A DNA stretch of 64,000 bases from positions 53,517 through 117,516 of the forward strand of contig DASPLL010000024.1 in NCBI GenBank assembly GCA_035627615.1, written 5' to 3'. The notes beneath the pieces were generated by a model. It was given only the letters and a program-made list of their open reading frames with translations, searched no databases and was not told where the DNA came from. The stretch comes from BRH-c25 sp035627615 (GTDB lineage Bacteria > Bacillota > Clostridia > Lutisporales > Lutisporaceae). The position numbers and the translations under genes were made by a program. The stretch's first letter is position 1. The number at the start of each line of letters is the position of its first letter. Shown one piece after another: positions 45,105 to 54,048 of the stretch.

Positions 45105-46910
45105 CTAAAGAGCAAGCTCCTCAAGCTTTTCTTCCGTAGGCACACCGGTTTCATCCCAGCCTCTGACCTCATAATACTCCTTCAGCATAACATCAAGCTG
45201 TGCAACCAATCCTTTTCCCGGGCCATTGGGTAAAGGCTCTTTAAGAAGTCTTTCGGGTAAGGTATCATCCTTCTTTGTGAAACCTGCCTTCATATTGAAT
45301 AACCTTTCAAGGTTCCATATCCTTTCTCCTGCCTTCAGCACATCTTCATCGCTGCAGTTCATTCCTGTGGCTCCGCGCAGCATCGCTGATATCTCAGGCA
45401 GCCCTATCCCAAAAGTAGTGAACAGGCATAATCCTGTAGAATCCACTACGGCGGTGAGATCCTGGAAGGTTTTAAGCCAGCTTGCCTTGTCTGTGGTCAC
45501 CAGCGGATCAAGCTTTACAGGAACACCCAATATCTCCGGCGAGGTAAGGTAGCCTCTGACATGACAGCCTCCTCTGTTAGAGGTGGCGTATTCAAGGGCC
45601 ATACCCTGGACTCCCCTGCCGTCATAAGCGGGCATTTCCTGCTTCTTTACCGACATTGAAAGCTCCGGATGTCCATAGCTTTCCGCAAGCCTGTAAGACC
45701 CTTCTGCCAGCTTGTTTCCGAAACCCTCTCTCAAACCGGTCCTTCTGGTAAATTCAACTATCCCCTCAGCATCGCCGAAGCTCAGGCTGCCTCCAAGCTC
45801 TTCCCTGGTCACAATGCCCTTTTCGTACAGCTCCATCGCACATGCCAGGGTTGATCCCATTGTAATAGGGTCGATACCCAGTTCATTACATATTATACTG
45901 GCTCTGGTAATAGCAGCAAGATCCCTGACCCCGCAATCCGCTCCGTAGGACCAGGCAGCTTCATACTCCGGACCTTCACCGAAACACTTGAATTTACCTT
46001 CGGGCACCCTTGTTACTCTGCCGCAGCCTATGTTACAACCAAAACAGCTTTTGTTCTTTACAAGATACTTATCTCTGAGAGCTTCTCCTCCGGTATCATC
46101 CGCATGCTCGAAATATCCCCCATCCTTCCAATTCCTTGTCGGAAGGGCACCGGACTGGTTCAGAATGTTTACAAGTACTCCCGTACCAAATGTAGGAAGA
46201 CCTACCCCGGTCACCGGATGCGCCTTAAGCTTATTTCTTGCATCAACACAGCTTTCGAGAAATTCCTTTGGTTTTGCAACTTCAATTGATTTGCTCCCTC
46301 TTACAACAACAGCTTTAAGCTTCTTGGACCCCATTACCGCTCCAAGTCCTGAGCGCCCTGCTGCCCTGTGTTTTTCATTCATGACTGTAGCAAAAAGTAC
46401 CTTGAGCTCCCCTCCAGGTCCTATACATGCTACTCTTGCATCTTCATCAGTCTCCTTCAGCAGTTCATCTGTAGTATCAAATACTGTTTTACCCCAAAGA
46501 TGTTCCGCAGACCTCAACTGAACCTCATCGTCATTTATATACAAATATACAGGTTTATCGGATTCACCCTCAAAAATGATTCCGTCATATCCGGCATATT
46601 TCAGCTCCGGCCCAAAATGTCCGCCGGAATTTGAAGCACCAATTGTTCCCGTCAGAGGTGCTTTGGCTATTACTTCATATCTGCCCGCAGAGCTGGCAAA
46701 GGTTCCGGTCAATGGTCCCGTCATGAATATAAGCTTGTTTTCAGGACTAAAGGGATCAACTTTTGGATCAACCTCATCCATCATTATCTTGGTTCCAAGA
46801 CCCCTTGCGCCAAGATAATCCCTGGCATCCTCCATATTCAGATCCTCTTTGCTGACTGTTCCATTAGTCAGATTAACTCTCAATAATTTTCCTTCCCAGC
46901 CAAACATCAT
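45105..46910 (-). CDS. Tungsten-type aldehyde:ferredoxin oxidoreductase, large subunit
   Basis: 601 residues of the AOR family, which oxidises aldehydes to carboxylates (or the reverse) with a tungsto-bis-pterin and one [4Fe-4S]. GWEGKLLRVNLTNG opens the pterin-binding N-domain; the cluster ligands are CFGCNIGC (about 288-295) with a fourth Cys in DSTGLCLF (about 495). RGGCHVRGY and KKQEMPAYDGRG are family blocks. Its start overlaps the ferredoxin gene (ATGA). With the NuoEFG-like genes downstream it resembles the multi-subunit WOR-type bifurcating enzymes described from Acetomicrobium and gut Clostridia. Metal and aldehyde are inferred. Confidence 0.92.
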   Translation of the reverse strand: MMFGWEGKLLRVNLTNGTVSKEDLNMEDARDYLGARGLGTKIMMDEVDPKVDPFSPENKLIFMTGPLTGTFASSAGRYEVIAKAPLTGTIGASNSGGHFGPELKYAGYDGIIFEGESDKPVYLYINDDEVQLRSAEHLWGKTVFDTTDELLKETDEDARVACIGPGGELKVLFATVMNEKHRAAGRSGLGAVMGSKKLKAVVVRGSKSIEVAKPKEFLESCVDARNKLKAHPVTGVGLPTFGTGVLVNILNQSGALPTRNWKDGGYFEHADDTGGEALRDKYLVKNKSCFGCNIGCGRVTRVPEGKFKCFGEGPEYEAAWSYGADCGVRDLAAITRASIICNELGIDPITMGSTLACAMELYEKGIVTREELGGSLSFGDAEGIVEFTRRTGLREGFGNKLAEGSYRLAESYGHPELSMSVKKQEMPAYDGRGVQGMALEYATSNRGGCHVRGYLTSPEILGVPVKLDPLVTTDKASWLKTFQDLTAVVDSTGLCLFTTFGIGLPEISAMLRGATGMNCSDEDVLKAGERIWNLERLFNMKAGFTKKDDTLPERLLKEPLPNGPGKGLVAQLDVMLKEYYEVRGWDETGVPTEEKLEELAL

Positions 46911-47401
46911 TCATTCACCTCCCCGAAAAGCTCCTTGAATTTTCCGGCCAACTTTTTCTTCTTATCAATGTTTACCGAGGTAGCTTCAACATAGGTGATC
47001 GCACCGGATGGACAGAATTCAGCACATTTGGGCTCTCCACCGCATAAGTCACATTTCACTACCTTCTTCTGCCTAGTGTTGTAGCTTATGTTTCCTACAG
47101 GACAAGCGCTGATGCACATTTTGCAGCCTATGCATTTGTTTCCGTCAATAAGCACGCTGCCATCCCCGGATTTGGAAATTGCCGATGTGGGGCAAACCTT
47201 CATGCATGAAGGCTCTTCACACTGCAGGCACATCAAAGGTACCGACAGCGCCGCCTCGTCATAGGAAAAAACAGAAACTGCAGCATTCCTTGGGTTGAAT
47301 TCCTCATACTTCCCAAAGGAGCAAATCAGTTCGCAGGTTCTGCATCCTATGCATTTCTCAGGTGAAATCATTAGAATCCTACTCAAATTGCTTCTGGTCA
47401 C
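46907..47401 (-). CDS. Ferredoxin-like small subunit with four [4Fe-4S] motifs
   Basis: 164 residues if the GTG at 47401 is used; an ATG at 47371 (MISPEKCIGC) has AGTAGGA upstream and is the likelier start. Sixteen cysteines in four sets: CIGCRTCELIC; CLQCEEPSCMKVC; CIGCKMCISAC; CDLCGGEPKCAEFC. It resembles WorS/AOR-associated polyferredoxins and should carry electrons from the tungsten site. It is the first gene of the six-gene operon, 150 bases or more after the riboswitch-like RNA. Confidence 0.88.
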   Translation of the reverse strand: MTRSNLSRILMISPEKCIGCRTCELICSFGKYEEFNPRNAAVSVFSYDEAALSVPLMCLQCEEPSCMKVCPTSAISKSGDGSVLIDGNKCIGCKMCISACPVGNISYNTRQKKVVKCDLCGGEPKCAEFCPSGAITYVEATSVNIDKKKKLAGKFKELFGEVNE

Positions 47402-47550
47402 TGTGTTATACCAGTGCCAGTTCCACCTCCTTTAATTTGATAAATAAAAAAGGCTTTTATTGAAATATTTAATGGCTAAGGAAGCCTTTTTTGATACTCG
47501 CTTACGGGGCATGGCAAATTAATGTAGAATTGATGCCCCTACTCGTAATA

Positions 47551-47600
47551 AAAAGTCCGGCTATACTGCGGCAATATTATACCGTATGTACAACCGGACT
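47551..47600 (-). terminator. Riboswitch-linked terminator upstream of the AOR operon
   Basis: On the minus strand AGTCCGG (47600-47594) pairs with CCGGACT (47560-47554), followed by TTTTATTACG. The first four bases of the stem also belong to the closing stem of the aptamer, so the two structures exclude each other. Confidence 0.78.
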
Positions 47601-47683
47601 CCTTTGCTAAAGGCAGGCACAGGAATTACTCCCCATACCCTCACGCCCGAGAAAGCCTCTGCAGGTTTCCAGGGGTCGGAGTC
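47597..47683 (-). promoter_or_regulatory. Putative Moco/Tuco riboswitch aptamer
   Basis: An RNA closed by GACTCC (47683-47678) and GGAGTC (47602-47597). Inside are CCCC/GGGG pairing, GGAAACCTGC, a CTC-GGGCGT-GAG loop and a CCTTT/AAAGG hairpin. Position before an AOR operon and the sequence blocks fit the molybdenum/tungsten cofactor RNA motif as I remember it; I could not compare it with a covariance model. The aptamer overlaps the terminator, so ligand binding would favour read-through. The rest of 47402-47949 holds a kinase terminator and an inverted repeat. Confidence 0.6.
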
Positions 47684-47810
47684 AATTAATTGTATATATT
47701 TCTATGTACCACTAAATTCTATTTAAGCAGGTACAAAAATATTCCAGTTTGGAAACTTTTTAAAGACTCTGTATGCAGGATTTATGAGTAGGATGATTGA
47801 CATAATCCCC

Positions 47811-47848
47811 AAAAATAAACAACCATACTGCTTGTCCCAGAATGGTTG
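47811..47848 (-). terminator. Rho-independent terminator after the Ser/Thr kinase gene
   Basis: CAACCAT and ATGGTTG form a 7-bp stem, followed on the minus strand by TTTATTTTT. It ends the Tad/kinase transcription unit about 100 bases after the kinase stop. Confidence 0.75.
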
Positions 47849-47889
47849 CGGTTTTTAACTTGATATTCAGACAATCGCACCTTTCGAGA

Positions 47890-47928
47890 CTGATTATCCT
47901 TATAGTTATATTATAACATGATAATCAG
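47890..47928. repeat. 9-bp inverted repeat after the kinase gene
   Basis: CTGATTATC and GATAATCAG surround 21 A/T-rich bases, themselves containing GTTATA-T-TATAAC. No U-tract follows. It may stabilise the 3' end of the mRNA or be a protein site. Confidence 0.5.
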
Positions 47929-47949
47929 TATTGTAAATCACATATGGTA

Positions 47950-48834
47950 TTATTTTAGTATTATACCAAACACTGTAATAGCATATGAAACAATAGACAT
48001 TACCACTATCAAGGCCAACTCCAGCTTATAAGCAAGCTTCTGCCTTGCCCCGCCGACAACAATCATATTCCTCAAAGCCTGAAGCTCCAGCCTGACATCC
48101 TCTGCCCTCTGATATCTATCCTCCGGCTTGTTTTCCATGCACTTTGAAATTATCCCGTTGATTTTTCCCATTGCCTTATTTTTGCTGTGTATGGAGTCAT
48201 CAGGTACCGGTCCCGGCAATCTCCCATGCAGCAATTGGTACATTGTTGCTCCCAGGTTATATATATCAGTCCTCTGGTCGGTAATCCCGCCTTTTATCAG
48301 CTGTTCGGGGGCTGCATAGACACTTGTGCCTGCAAGCATAGTGTCTTTCGGATGTAATCTGCTGAACTCCTTTGATATGCCGAAGTCAACCAGTACCAGC
48401 CTGTTTCCCTGGGTCAGTATTATATTGGACGGTTTCAAATCCCGGTATATTATAGGACTAGGCTTTATCCCATGCAGATATTTAAGTATATCACACAGCT
48501 CCAATGACCAATCAACGACCCTGTCAAGTGCAAAGCTGCCCTGTCTCTTCAGCAGTCTGTCCAGGGTAGTACCCTCAATATTACTTTCAACTATGTATAA
48601 CCCCTGCTCATCCTTGAACACATCCACAACCCTCGGCAGACTGATATGGTATAGCTTTTTCAGTATATCTACCTCTGCCTCGGTTTTATCATTCATTATT
48701 TCCTTAGGTATGTGTTTCATAGCCCATTTATTGCCAAGCTCAATATTGGTGCATAGATAAACCGAGCCTGTCCCGCCTTTTCCCAGCAGTTTTTCTATTC
48801 TATACTTTTTATTCAAAACTTCACCGGTTTTCAT
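47950..48834 (-). CDS. Membrane-anchored Ser/Thr protein kinase (PknB/PrkC-like, no PASTA)
   Basis: 294 residues. Hanks motifs are intact: glycine loop GKGGTGSVY (18-26), K40, catalytic YRDLKPSN (130-137, D132), DFG (150-152) and the APE-like APEQ. A C-terminal membrane helix (about 272-290) anchors it, with no extracellular PASTA repeats. It follows an FHA-domain gene, which binds phosphothreonine, and sits at the end of the Tad pilus locus. It probably phosphorylates pilus or FHA partners, an inference from context. Confidence 0.88.
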   Translation of the reverse strand: MKTGEVLNKKYRIEKLLGKGGTGSVYLCTNIELGNKWAMKHIPKEIMNDKTEAEVDILKKLYHISLPRVVDVFKDEQGLYIVESNIEGTTLDRLLKRQGSFALDRVVDWSLELCDILKYLHGIKPSPIIYRDLKPSNIILTQGNRLVLVDFGISKEFSRLHPKDTMLAGTSVYAAPEQLIKGGITDQRTDIYNLGATMYQLLHGRLPGPVPDDSIHSKNKAMGKINGIISKCMENKPEDRYQRAEDVRLELQALRNMIVVGGARQKLAYKLELALIVVMSIVSYAITVFGIILK

Positions 48835-48879
48835 AATTCGGTCCTCCGGTCGATATGTTTTACATAAATGGAAGTACTA

Positions 48880-49092
48880 CTAAAGAGGCATGGTATCGCT
48901 ATAGGACTCAGCTACTGTAGTTACACCCTCAGCATTTGAATTCCTTGTCAGTCTGAAGGTTATCAAATCATCATAATCCCAGGTCGCCTTGTGCCTTCCA
49001 CCATTGTTCTTCCTTATTATATGCAGGGTAAGGGCAAGGTTAAGAAGAAGTGTTGATATTCCGATGAATATGTATATAATGTGAAGCTTCAA
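48880..49092 (-). CDS. Small single-pass membrane protein
   Basis: 70 residues from the TTG at 49092 (GGAGG seven bases upstream); an ATG at 49125 has no site. One membrane helix (about 3-24) is followed by a polar tail rich in Thr and Ser ending SYSDTMPL. No family recognised. Its place between the FHA and kinase genes suggests a kinase substrate or partner, unproven. Confidence 0.6.
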   Translation of the reverse strand: MKLHIIYIFIGISTLLLNLALTLHIIRKNNGGRHKATWDYDDLITFRLTRNSNAEGVTTVAESYSDTMPL

Positions 49093-49127
49093 TTTCTCAC
49101 CTCCATTAGTAACAAATGACAGCAAGC

Positions 49128-50501
49128 CTACTGCAGCCTGAAGATGTACTCGTAGCTTGAGAACCTTATCCTGTCATTATCCTTTATCTCATGTTCCTTA
49201 TTACTTGCGATCCTTACACCATTTACATAAGTTCCGTTCTTAGAATTCAGGTCTCTTATATAGTAACCCTCCCTGCTTCCTGTTATTTCTGCATGAAGCT
49301 TTCCTACAGTACTGCCCTGTATCAGATGATCCACCATGCTGCCTAATCTTCCTATAATGAATTTATCCTTGTTAATTATTACCCTATCCCCGCCATGGGC
49401 TTCCGTACTCTCAAGATACGGATGGTTGTCCGTGGATACTTCTGAAATCATAACAGTATCACAGGCCTTCAGTATATCAGGTGTCAAGGCTTCCTCCTTG
49501 CGCCTGCCCCTGTGTGAGCTGCGCTGCTGCTTACAAACTGTATTGTAGCTGCTACTTATGTTCATACCCGCTCCTGCATCCTTATCCTCATGTAAAGCCC
49601 CTTTGTCAAGCTTTTCGGATATTTTTTTCATAATCAGTATGTCCGAAGCTGCCGCAATAAGCAGTACTCCTGCTATTGATGCCATATCTCCTTTACCCTG
49701 TGACATCAGGAAAAGACACGCAATAGCAGCTGCCAGTATTACAAGCAGTTGTAATAGCACAACCCTCAAAATACTCTTTCCTCCTGCAATCCTCCTATAA
49801 TTCTTAGCTCTGGCGGTTGCACCTTTTGGAGCAATACTGCCGGAAGCTGCGGCTTTCTCCCGCGGTGTCCTTTCCATATGCTCATAAGCTGCCTTAACCA
49901 AAGGGTCGTATACCCCCCCGCTGTTTCTCATATCTATGATCAATCTATTAAAATCATTAAGGTTGAATGAATCTGATTTTAAATAATTCAGTATCCTCTG
50001 CAGATAATTGTCCCTTGCATTATCATCAACATTTGCTGAGTTTACCACCAGGTCCTTCAGGAATGCTCTGTATACCTCCATTGTATTTCTGCCGCAGGGT
50101 ACAGGTATATACAAGAGCGAGACCTCTGCAGTTGCAGGATTGATATAAATAAAATCCGGATGAATCACAAAGCTTGAAAGTTCCAGTAAGTAATTACTAT
50201 GCAGCAGCAGGCTTTTTGTAATGCTTTTAAGCAAATCCAAAAGCTCCTTCTTATTCAGCCCCTTCCTTTCCAGATACTGTGCCAGTGATATTTTAGAGGT
50301 AATAGAATAATATATACATGTGTTTTCATTCTCCCTCCTTATATGAAACGGCACAAACGCAGGATTTGGGTTCTGGCAGATTATTTCCATCTGATGATTA
50401 AGCAGCTTGGCGTCATTACAAAGCTTCAACACCAGATAACTGCTGGCAGCATCACTGTCAAAGCTGTATTCAAAAGTCATACCGGAATCCTCATATAACA
50501 T
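49128..50501 (-). CDS. FHA-domain membrane protein (DUF6382-like N-domain)
   Basis: 457 residues. The N-terminal part (about 1-190) resembles the DUF6382 domain found in front of FHA domains. Two membrane helices lie at about 243-285. The C-terminal FHA domain (about 375-457) has GRLGSMVDHLI, GKLHAEI and LNSKNGTYVNG, the phosphothreonine-binding loops. FHA proteins read the output of Hanks-type kinases; the kinase gene is two genes downstream. Confidence 0.84.
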   Translation of the reverse strand: MLYEDSGMTFEYSFDSDAASSYLVLKLCNDAKLLNHQMEIICQNPNPAFVPFHIRRENENTCIYYSITSKISLAQYLERKGLNKKELLDLLKSITKSLLLHSNYLLELSSFVIHPDFIYINPATAEVSLLYIPVPCGRNTMEVYRAFLKDLVVNSANVDDNARDNYLQRILNYLKSDSFNLNDFNRLIIDMRNSGGVYDPLVKAAYEHMERTPREKAAASGSIAPKGATARAKNYRRIAGGKSILRVVLLQLLVILAAAIACLFLMSQGKGDMASIAGVLLIAAASDILIMKKISEKLDKGALHEDKDAGAGMNISSSYNTVCKQQRSSHRGRRKEEALTPDILKACDTVMISEVSTDNHPYLESTEAHGGDRVIINKDKFIIGRLGSMVDHLIQGSTVGKLHAEITGSREGYYIRDLNSKNGTYVNGVRIASNKEHEIKDNDRIRFSSYEYIFRLQ

Positions 50502-50532
50502 AAGCTATATCTCCTCATAATCAAACTATTGT

Positions 50533-50979
50533 TCATAAAAATATCGCCGCCAGTGCACCTGCCAGTATAAAAGGCGCAAAGGGTATCTCACGCTTCTTAT
50601 TGTCACGGTCCATGCATATCAGCAACAAGCTGTACAAGCCGCCCAGAACCGATGCTGCCACCAATGCAGAAACAGTGCCTTCCAGACCCAGATATATCCC
50701 GGTGCATCCAAAGAGCTTTACATCCCCGAGCCCAAGTCCACCTTTAGTAACATAGTAAGTCAAGAGTAATACCAGCCCCGCTGTTACCCCGCCTATAAAG
50801 CTGTCCAATAATCCAATTTGAGGATTAAAGGTCGCCAATACCAGTCCTGCTGCAGTTCCGGCCAATACGAGCTTGTCAGGTATCCGATGCTCCCTAATAT
50901 CAGAAGCTGCTGCAGCTATAAGTATTATTACTACTAACAAATGCGAAATCAATCTTATATTATCTGTCAGATACTCCAT
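50533..50979 (-). CDS. Type IV prepilin peptidase-like protein (A24 family), second copy
   Basis: 148 residues from the ATG at 50979 (GGAGG five bases upstream). The two catalytic aspartates are in SDIREHRIP and GLGDVKLFG, the A24 motifs, within about five membrane helices. It lacks the N-methylation domain, as in TadV/CpaA. A second A24 gene is at 59405, so this locus has two peptidases, perhaps for pilin and pseudopilins. Confidence 0.88.
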   Translation of the reverse strand: MEYLTDNIRLISHLLVVIILIAAAASDIREHRIPDKLVLAGTAAGLVLATFNPQIGLLDSFIGGVTAGLVLLLTYYVTKGGLGLGDVKLFGCTGIYLGLEGTVSALVAASVLGGLYSLLLICMDRDNKKREIPFAPFILAGALAAIFL

Positions 50980-50992
50980 AACATCCTCCATC

Positions 50993-51940
50993 CTATATCT
51001 GAGGCTTGCACACCTTACAAGGAGTATAGCCCTTTTCGACGGCTTCTCCCACATCTATGGGAATCCTGCTTTTCCTGAGATACCGGCAGCTTCCCTTGTG
51101 ATAGCGGATACCTGTCCTTGTTATAAATACTGTGTTCCCTTCAGGCTCAAGCTCCAACCCCTCATCTTCAGCTGTCAATATTCCAAAGCTGCCGTTTATC
51201 CATGCCCTTTCCACTGCTGTGTGGATCATTTTAAAATCGAGCGCCTTCATGAAAGGAAGTTTCACCTTATAGCAATACTCCAGCTGTATCACAACATCGT
51301 CATGACTGAAGTCCTTGTCCGGAGTCAGTCCGTAACTCTTATAGGCTTCTATTTCAGCTTTTGCAGCATATTCCGCCTTACTCTGGGGAAATTCGACAAG
51401 CCTGAGCTTAACACTCTGCGTATTTACAAGTGAACTGTCCAGAAGCTCCTTTATCAGTGCCTCAGCTATCATGTATTTCCCGGCAGACTTCATATCCCAA
51501 TATACAGGGGTTATCTTGTCAACAATGCCGCCTATAATGCCTTTGCTGTAGTCCTCAAGTACACCTTTCAGGGCTTGAGAAATATCTTCTCCTTTGAAAT
51601 CTTCAGACATGAGTATACTCAGTATATTGCCGGGACTTATTGTCCCACTTTGCTGTACAAGTTTTTCAAGCTCTTCCTCAAGAGTCGGTATTTCTGCATT
51701 TTCATATTGCTCGAGCTTTTCATCCTCAATTTCATTTATAAAGGATATGGGATATGCACCCGCAGCTATTTCCTTGGCTGTTTCATTAACGGCATGGTCA
51801 AGAGCCATTCCGGTACAAGTAAATCTGACCAGGAATAACAGAAGAAAAAATATACTCAGGAAAACCGGGAGCACCACACAGGCCTCTATCGTTATTGAGC
51901 CCCTGGAACGTAAATATTTATAACCTTTCCGCAATTGCAC
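50993..51940 (-). CDS. TadE-like pseudopilin with C-terminal Cys-rich domain
   Basis: 315 residues. An N-terminal membrane helix after GSITIEACVVLPVFLS is the TadE/TadF signature. The last 50 residues hold HKGSCRYLRKS and PCKVC, a His/Cys set (HxxxC...CxxC) seen at the ends of unrelated extracellular proteins and perhaps a metal site. It follows the DUF5702 gene by five bases in the Tad operon. Role as a minor pilin is inferred. Confidence 0.8.
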   Translation of the reverse strand: MQLRKGYKYLRSRGSITIEACVVLPVFLSIFFLLLFLVRFTCTGMALDHAVNETAKEIAAGAYPISFINEIEDEKLEQYENAEIPTLEEELEKLVQQSGTISPGNILSILMSEDFKGEDISQALKGVLEDYSKGIIGGIVDKITPVYWDMKSAGKYMIAEALIKELLDSSLVNTQSVKLRLVEFPQSKAEYAAKAEIEAYKSYGLTPDKDFSHDDVVIQLEYCYKVKLPFMKALDFKMIHTAVERAWINGSFGILTAEDEGLELEPEGNTVFITRTGIRYHKGSCRYLRKSRIPIDVGEAVEKGYTPCKVCKPQI

Positions 51941-51945
51941 TCACC

Positions 51946-54021
51946 CTAATAACCTACATGTATTTGTTTACGTATCATATATCTTCCTTCCTCAAAGCTG
52001 CCCGGCAGGAGCCGGTCGACCTTAAGCAGGGGCAGAAAGAAAAGATTGACCTTTGCCGTGACAGAAGCCGATATGACTGTACTATAATCTCCCAACCTGA
52101 AATTCGTTCTTGAGAGCTTGGTCTCTGCATCTATCAACTGCTTTATATTTACTTGCATAAGCTGTCTTGCTTTTCTTAAGATTTCTTCCTCAGGTTTCAT
52201 CAAAAGCAGGATTTTCAAATGGTCGGAATACTTAAGCTTAACAGCTGTAAAACTTTTAGGACATATAGGCACTGCCTCACCATTCAGCATGTTATAAATA
52301 TCCAGCGCTGAATCCAGAGCACCCTCAGCAAGAGCAAAAACAAGCCTCTGAGGCGGAAATATCACTGCACTTCTTACAAAATTATCTATTGTATCTATTG
52401 CAAACCTCAAAGCCCAAACCTGCAGCAGCACATTGGTGACTATATAATACTCGGTATTTCTTAACCGGCTGATGCCTTTTGCCGTATCTGAACCGCTTAT
52501 AATGTACTCAACCTCTCCCTTTCTGAAGTAGTGAACCCTTTCCGTTCTGGAGGTAAGAAAGGTAAACTTGTCCATAATATATTCAATGGTGTTGACTTTT
52601 TCTGCTGCCCCGGAAGCTGCGTCCTCTATCGCTTTTGAAAGCTTTTCCATGCTTCTGACGATCGTATCGTTGCTTTTCTCGGCTTCTTCCTCATGTACTG
52701 CCGTGCTGTAATGGGCCTTATCATCCATTAACCCGAAATCTTCTCCCATGATAAGGCTGCTCCTGTTGAATTCTTCAGCACCTATGAGCCAATCCTCTTC
52801 CAGGCTTCTAAATAGGCTGCCTTCTATTTCTTTCTTCATCTGATCAATAAGCTTTTTTATTTCTCCGATCTTTTTATCAGCTAACTGTATGGCCTCTTCC
52901 TTCAGGGTATAACCTTCAAGGGAAATCCCTGCAAGTCTTCTTCTCAGCCCTGACATTTCCTCTTCTATTCCTAATTTCAGATCTTTTATCTTGCTTTCTA
53001 TATTATCAATATCCTCTTTGACTTCATCTATCTCATCCTCTATATCGTCTTCCTCTTCAGAAGAGGAACCATTATCCTCCTTAATATCGGAAAGCTCCTC
53101 CTTCAGATCGGATAACTCCTCTTTCAGATCGGAAAGCTCCTCCTCCAGCGACTTAAGCTCTTTCTGCAAAGGCGTTATGATTTTGAGAGTCTTGTTCACC
53201 TCAACCAACCAGCTTTGAAGACCAGGTGCCAGATTTTCACTGTTTTCCTGAATATAAGCGAACTCCAGGGACTGATTTTCTATGCATTCGCCTTCCTCCG
53301 CCTTATTGTTTGTATCCTCCTTGCAGTCATTATATTCGTCCAGCAGTCCTTCTCCATTTTCACCATATATTAAGCTGCTGGCAGTTGATGCTTCAGAAAG
53401 CTCCTTTTTTATTTCTTCAAGCTTTTCAGCACTTAGGTCCTTAACCTTTTTTTTAATACCTTCGAGCCTGGAATTCACCTCATTTACCTTGGTCCGGAGC
53501 TCCCTGGCCTTATCCCTGGTAGCCTTCTCCCCTTTTGCAAAGTCAACCTTCTTGTCAAGCTTGATATTCTTAAGCTGTTCCCCCAGGCTTTCAGATATGG
53601 TAATAGGCGCTCTGTATTTCATATATTCCTGAACCTGCTTTTTAAAGGCTTCATCATCCAGTAAGCCATTGATAGCTTGTATTTGAACATCTTCACGATC
53701 AACTTTTATGTCCAGGAAGCTTATGCCCTCATGGCGCTCCTTCAGATTAACGCTTATGTACCTATAAAAGTCATCATTTACAGCATCGGAAGCAGTATTG
53801 ATCCCATATATCCCATAGCTTCCTGCAAGCTCTTTGTCATAACCTGCCAGAACTGATCTGGCAGACGAATTCAGGGCACTTTGAACCTTACGGTCGGCAG
53901 CTGCGATCCTGACAATATCAATTACAGTTCCGGCAAAGATTAAGATAGACATAAATATAAGCGCTAAAAAAACAGTTATAGCACCTTTTTCCTGCTTATT
54001 GCAGCCGCTCCTCCGATGCAT
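51946..54021 (-). CDS. TadG-like surface protein (DUF5702-like) with long coiled coil
   Basis: 691 residues. An N-terminal membrane helix (about 14-36, GAITVFLALIFMSILIFAG) is the Tad-type anchor. Residues about 160-400 form a coiled coil with a heptad tandem EELSDLK EELSDLK EELSDIK (about 290-312). The C-terminal half is unrecognised and probably lies outside the membrane. Position between two TadE-like genes supports a TadG-like role in pilus assembly. Confidence 0.78.
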   Translation of the reverse strand: MHRRSGCNKQEKGAITVFLALIFMSILIFAGTVIDIVRIAAADRKVQSALNSSARSVLAGYDKELAGSYGIYGINTASDAVNDDFYRYISVNLKERHEGISFLDIKVDREDVQIQAINGLLDDEAFKKQVQEYMKYRAPITISESLGEQLKNIKLDKKVDFAKGEKATRDKARELRTKVNEVNSRLEGIKKKVKDLSAEKLEEIKKELSEASTASSLIYGENGEGLLDEYNDCKEDTNNKAEEGECIENQSLEFAYIQENSENLAPGLQSWLVEVNKTLKIITPLQKELKSLEEELSDLKEELSDLKEELSDIKEDNGSSSEEEDDIEDEIDEVKEDIDNIESKIKDLKLGIEEEMSGLRRRLAGISLEGYTLKEEAIQLADKKIGEIKKLIDQMKKEIEGSLFRSLEEDWLIGAEEFNRSSLIMGEDFGLMDDKAHYSTAVHEEEAEKSNDTIVRSMEKLSKAIEDAASGAAEKVNTIEYIMDKFTFLTSRTERVHYFRKGEVEYIISGSDTAKGISRLRNTEYYIVTNVLLQVWALRFAIDTIDNFVRSAVIFPPQRLVFALAEGALDSALDIYNMLNGEAVPICPKSFTAVKLKYSDHLKILLLMKPEEEILRKARQLMQVNIKQLIDAETKLSRTNFRLGDYSTVISASVTAKVNLFFLPLLKVDRLLPGSFEEGRYMIRKQIHVGY

Positions 54022-54048
54022 CTCTCTCTCCTCCTTAACACTTGAAGG

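Noticed and set aside
47597..47683. TPP, THF or ZTP riboswitch
   Set aside because: The CUGAGA and ACC-type blocks of TPP and the conserved blocks of THF and ZTP aptamers are absent; context is an AOR operon.
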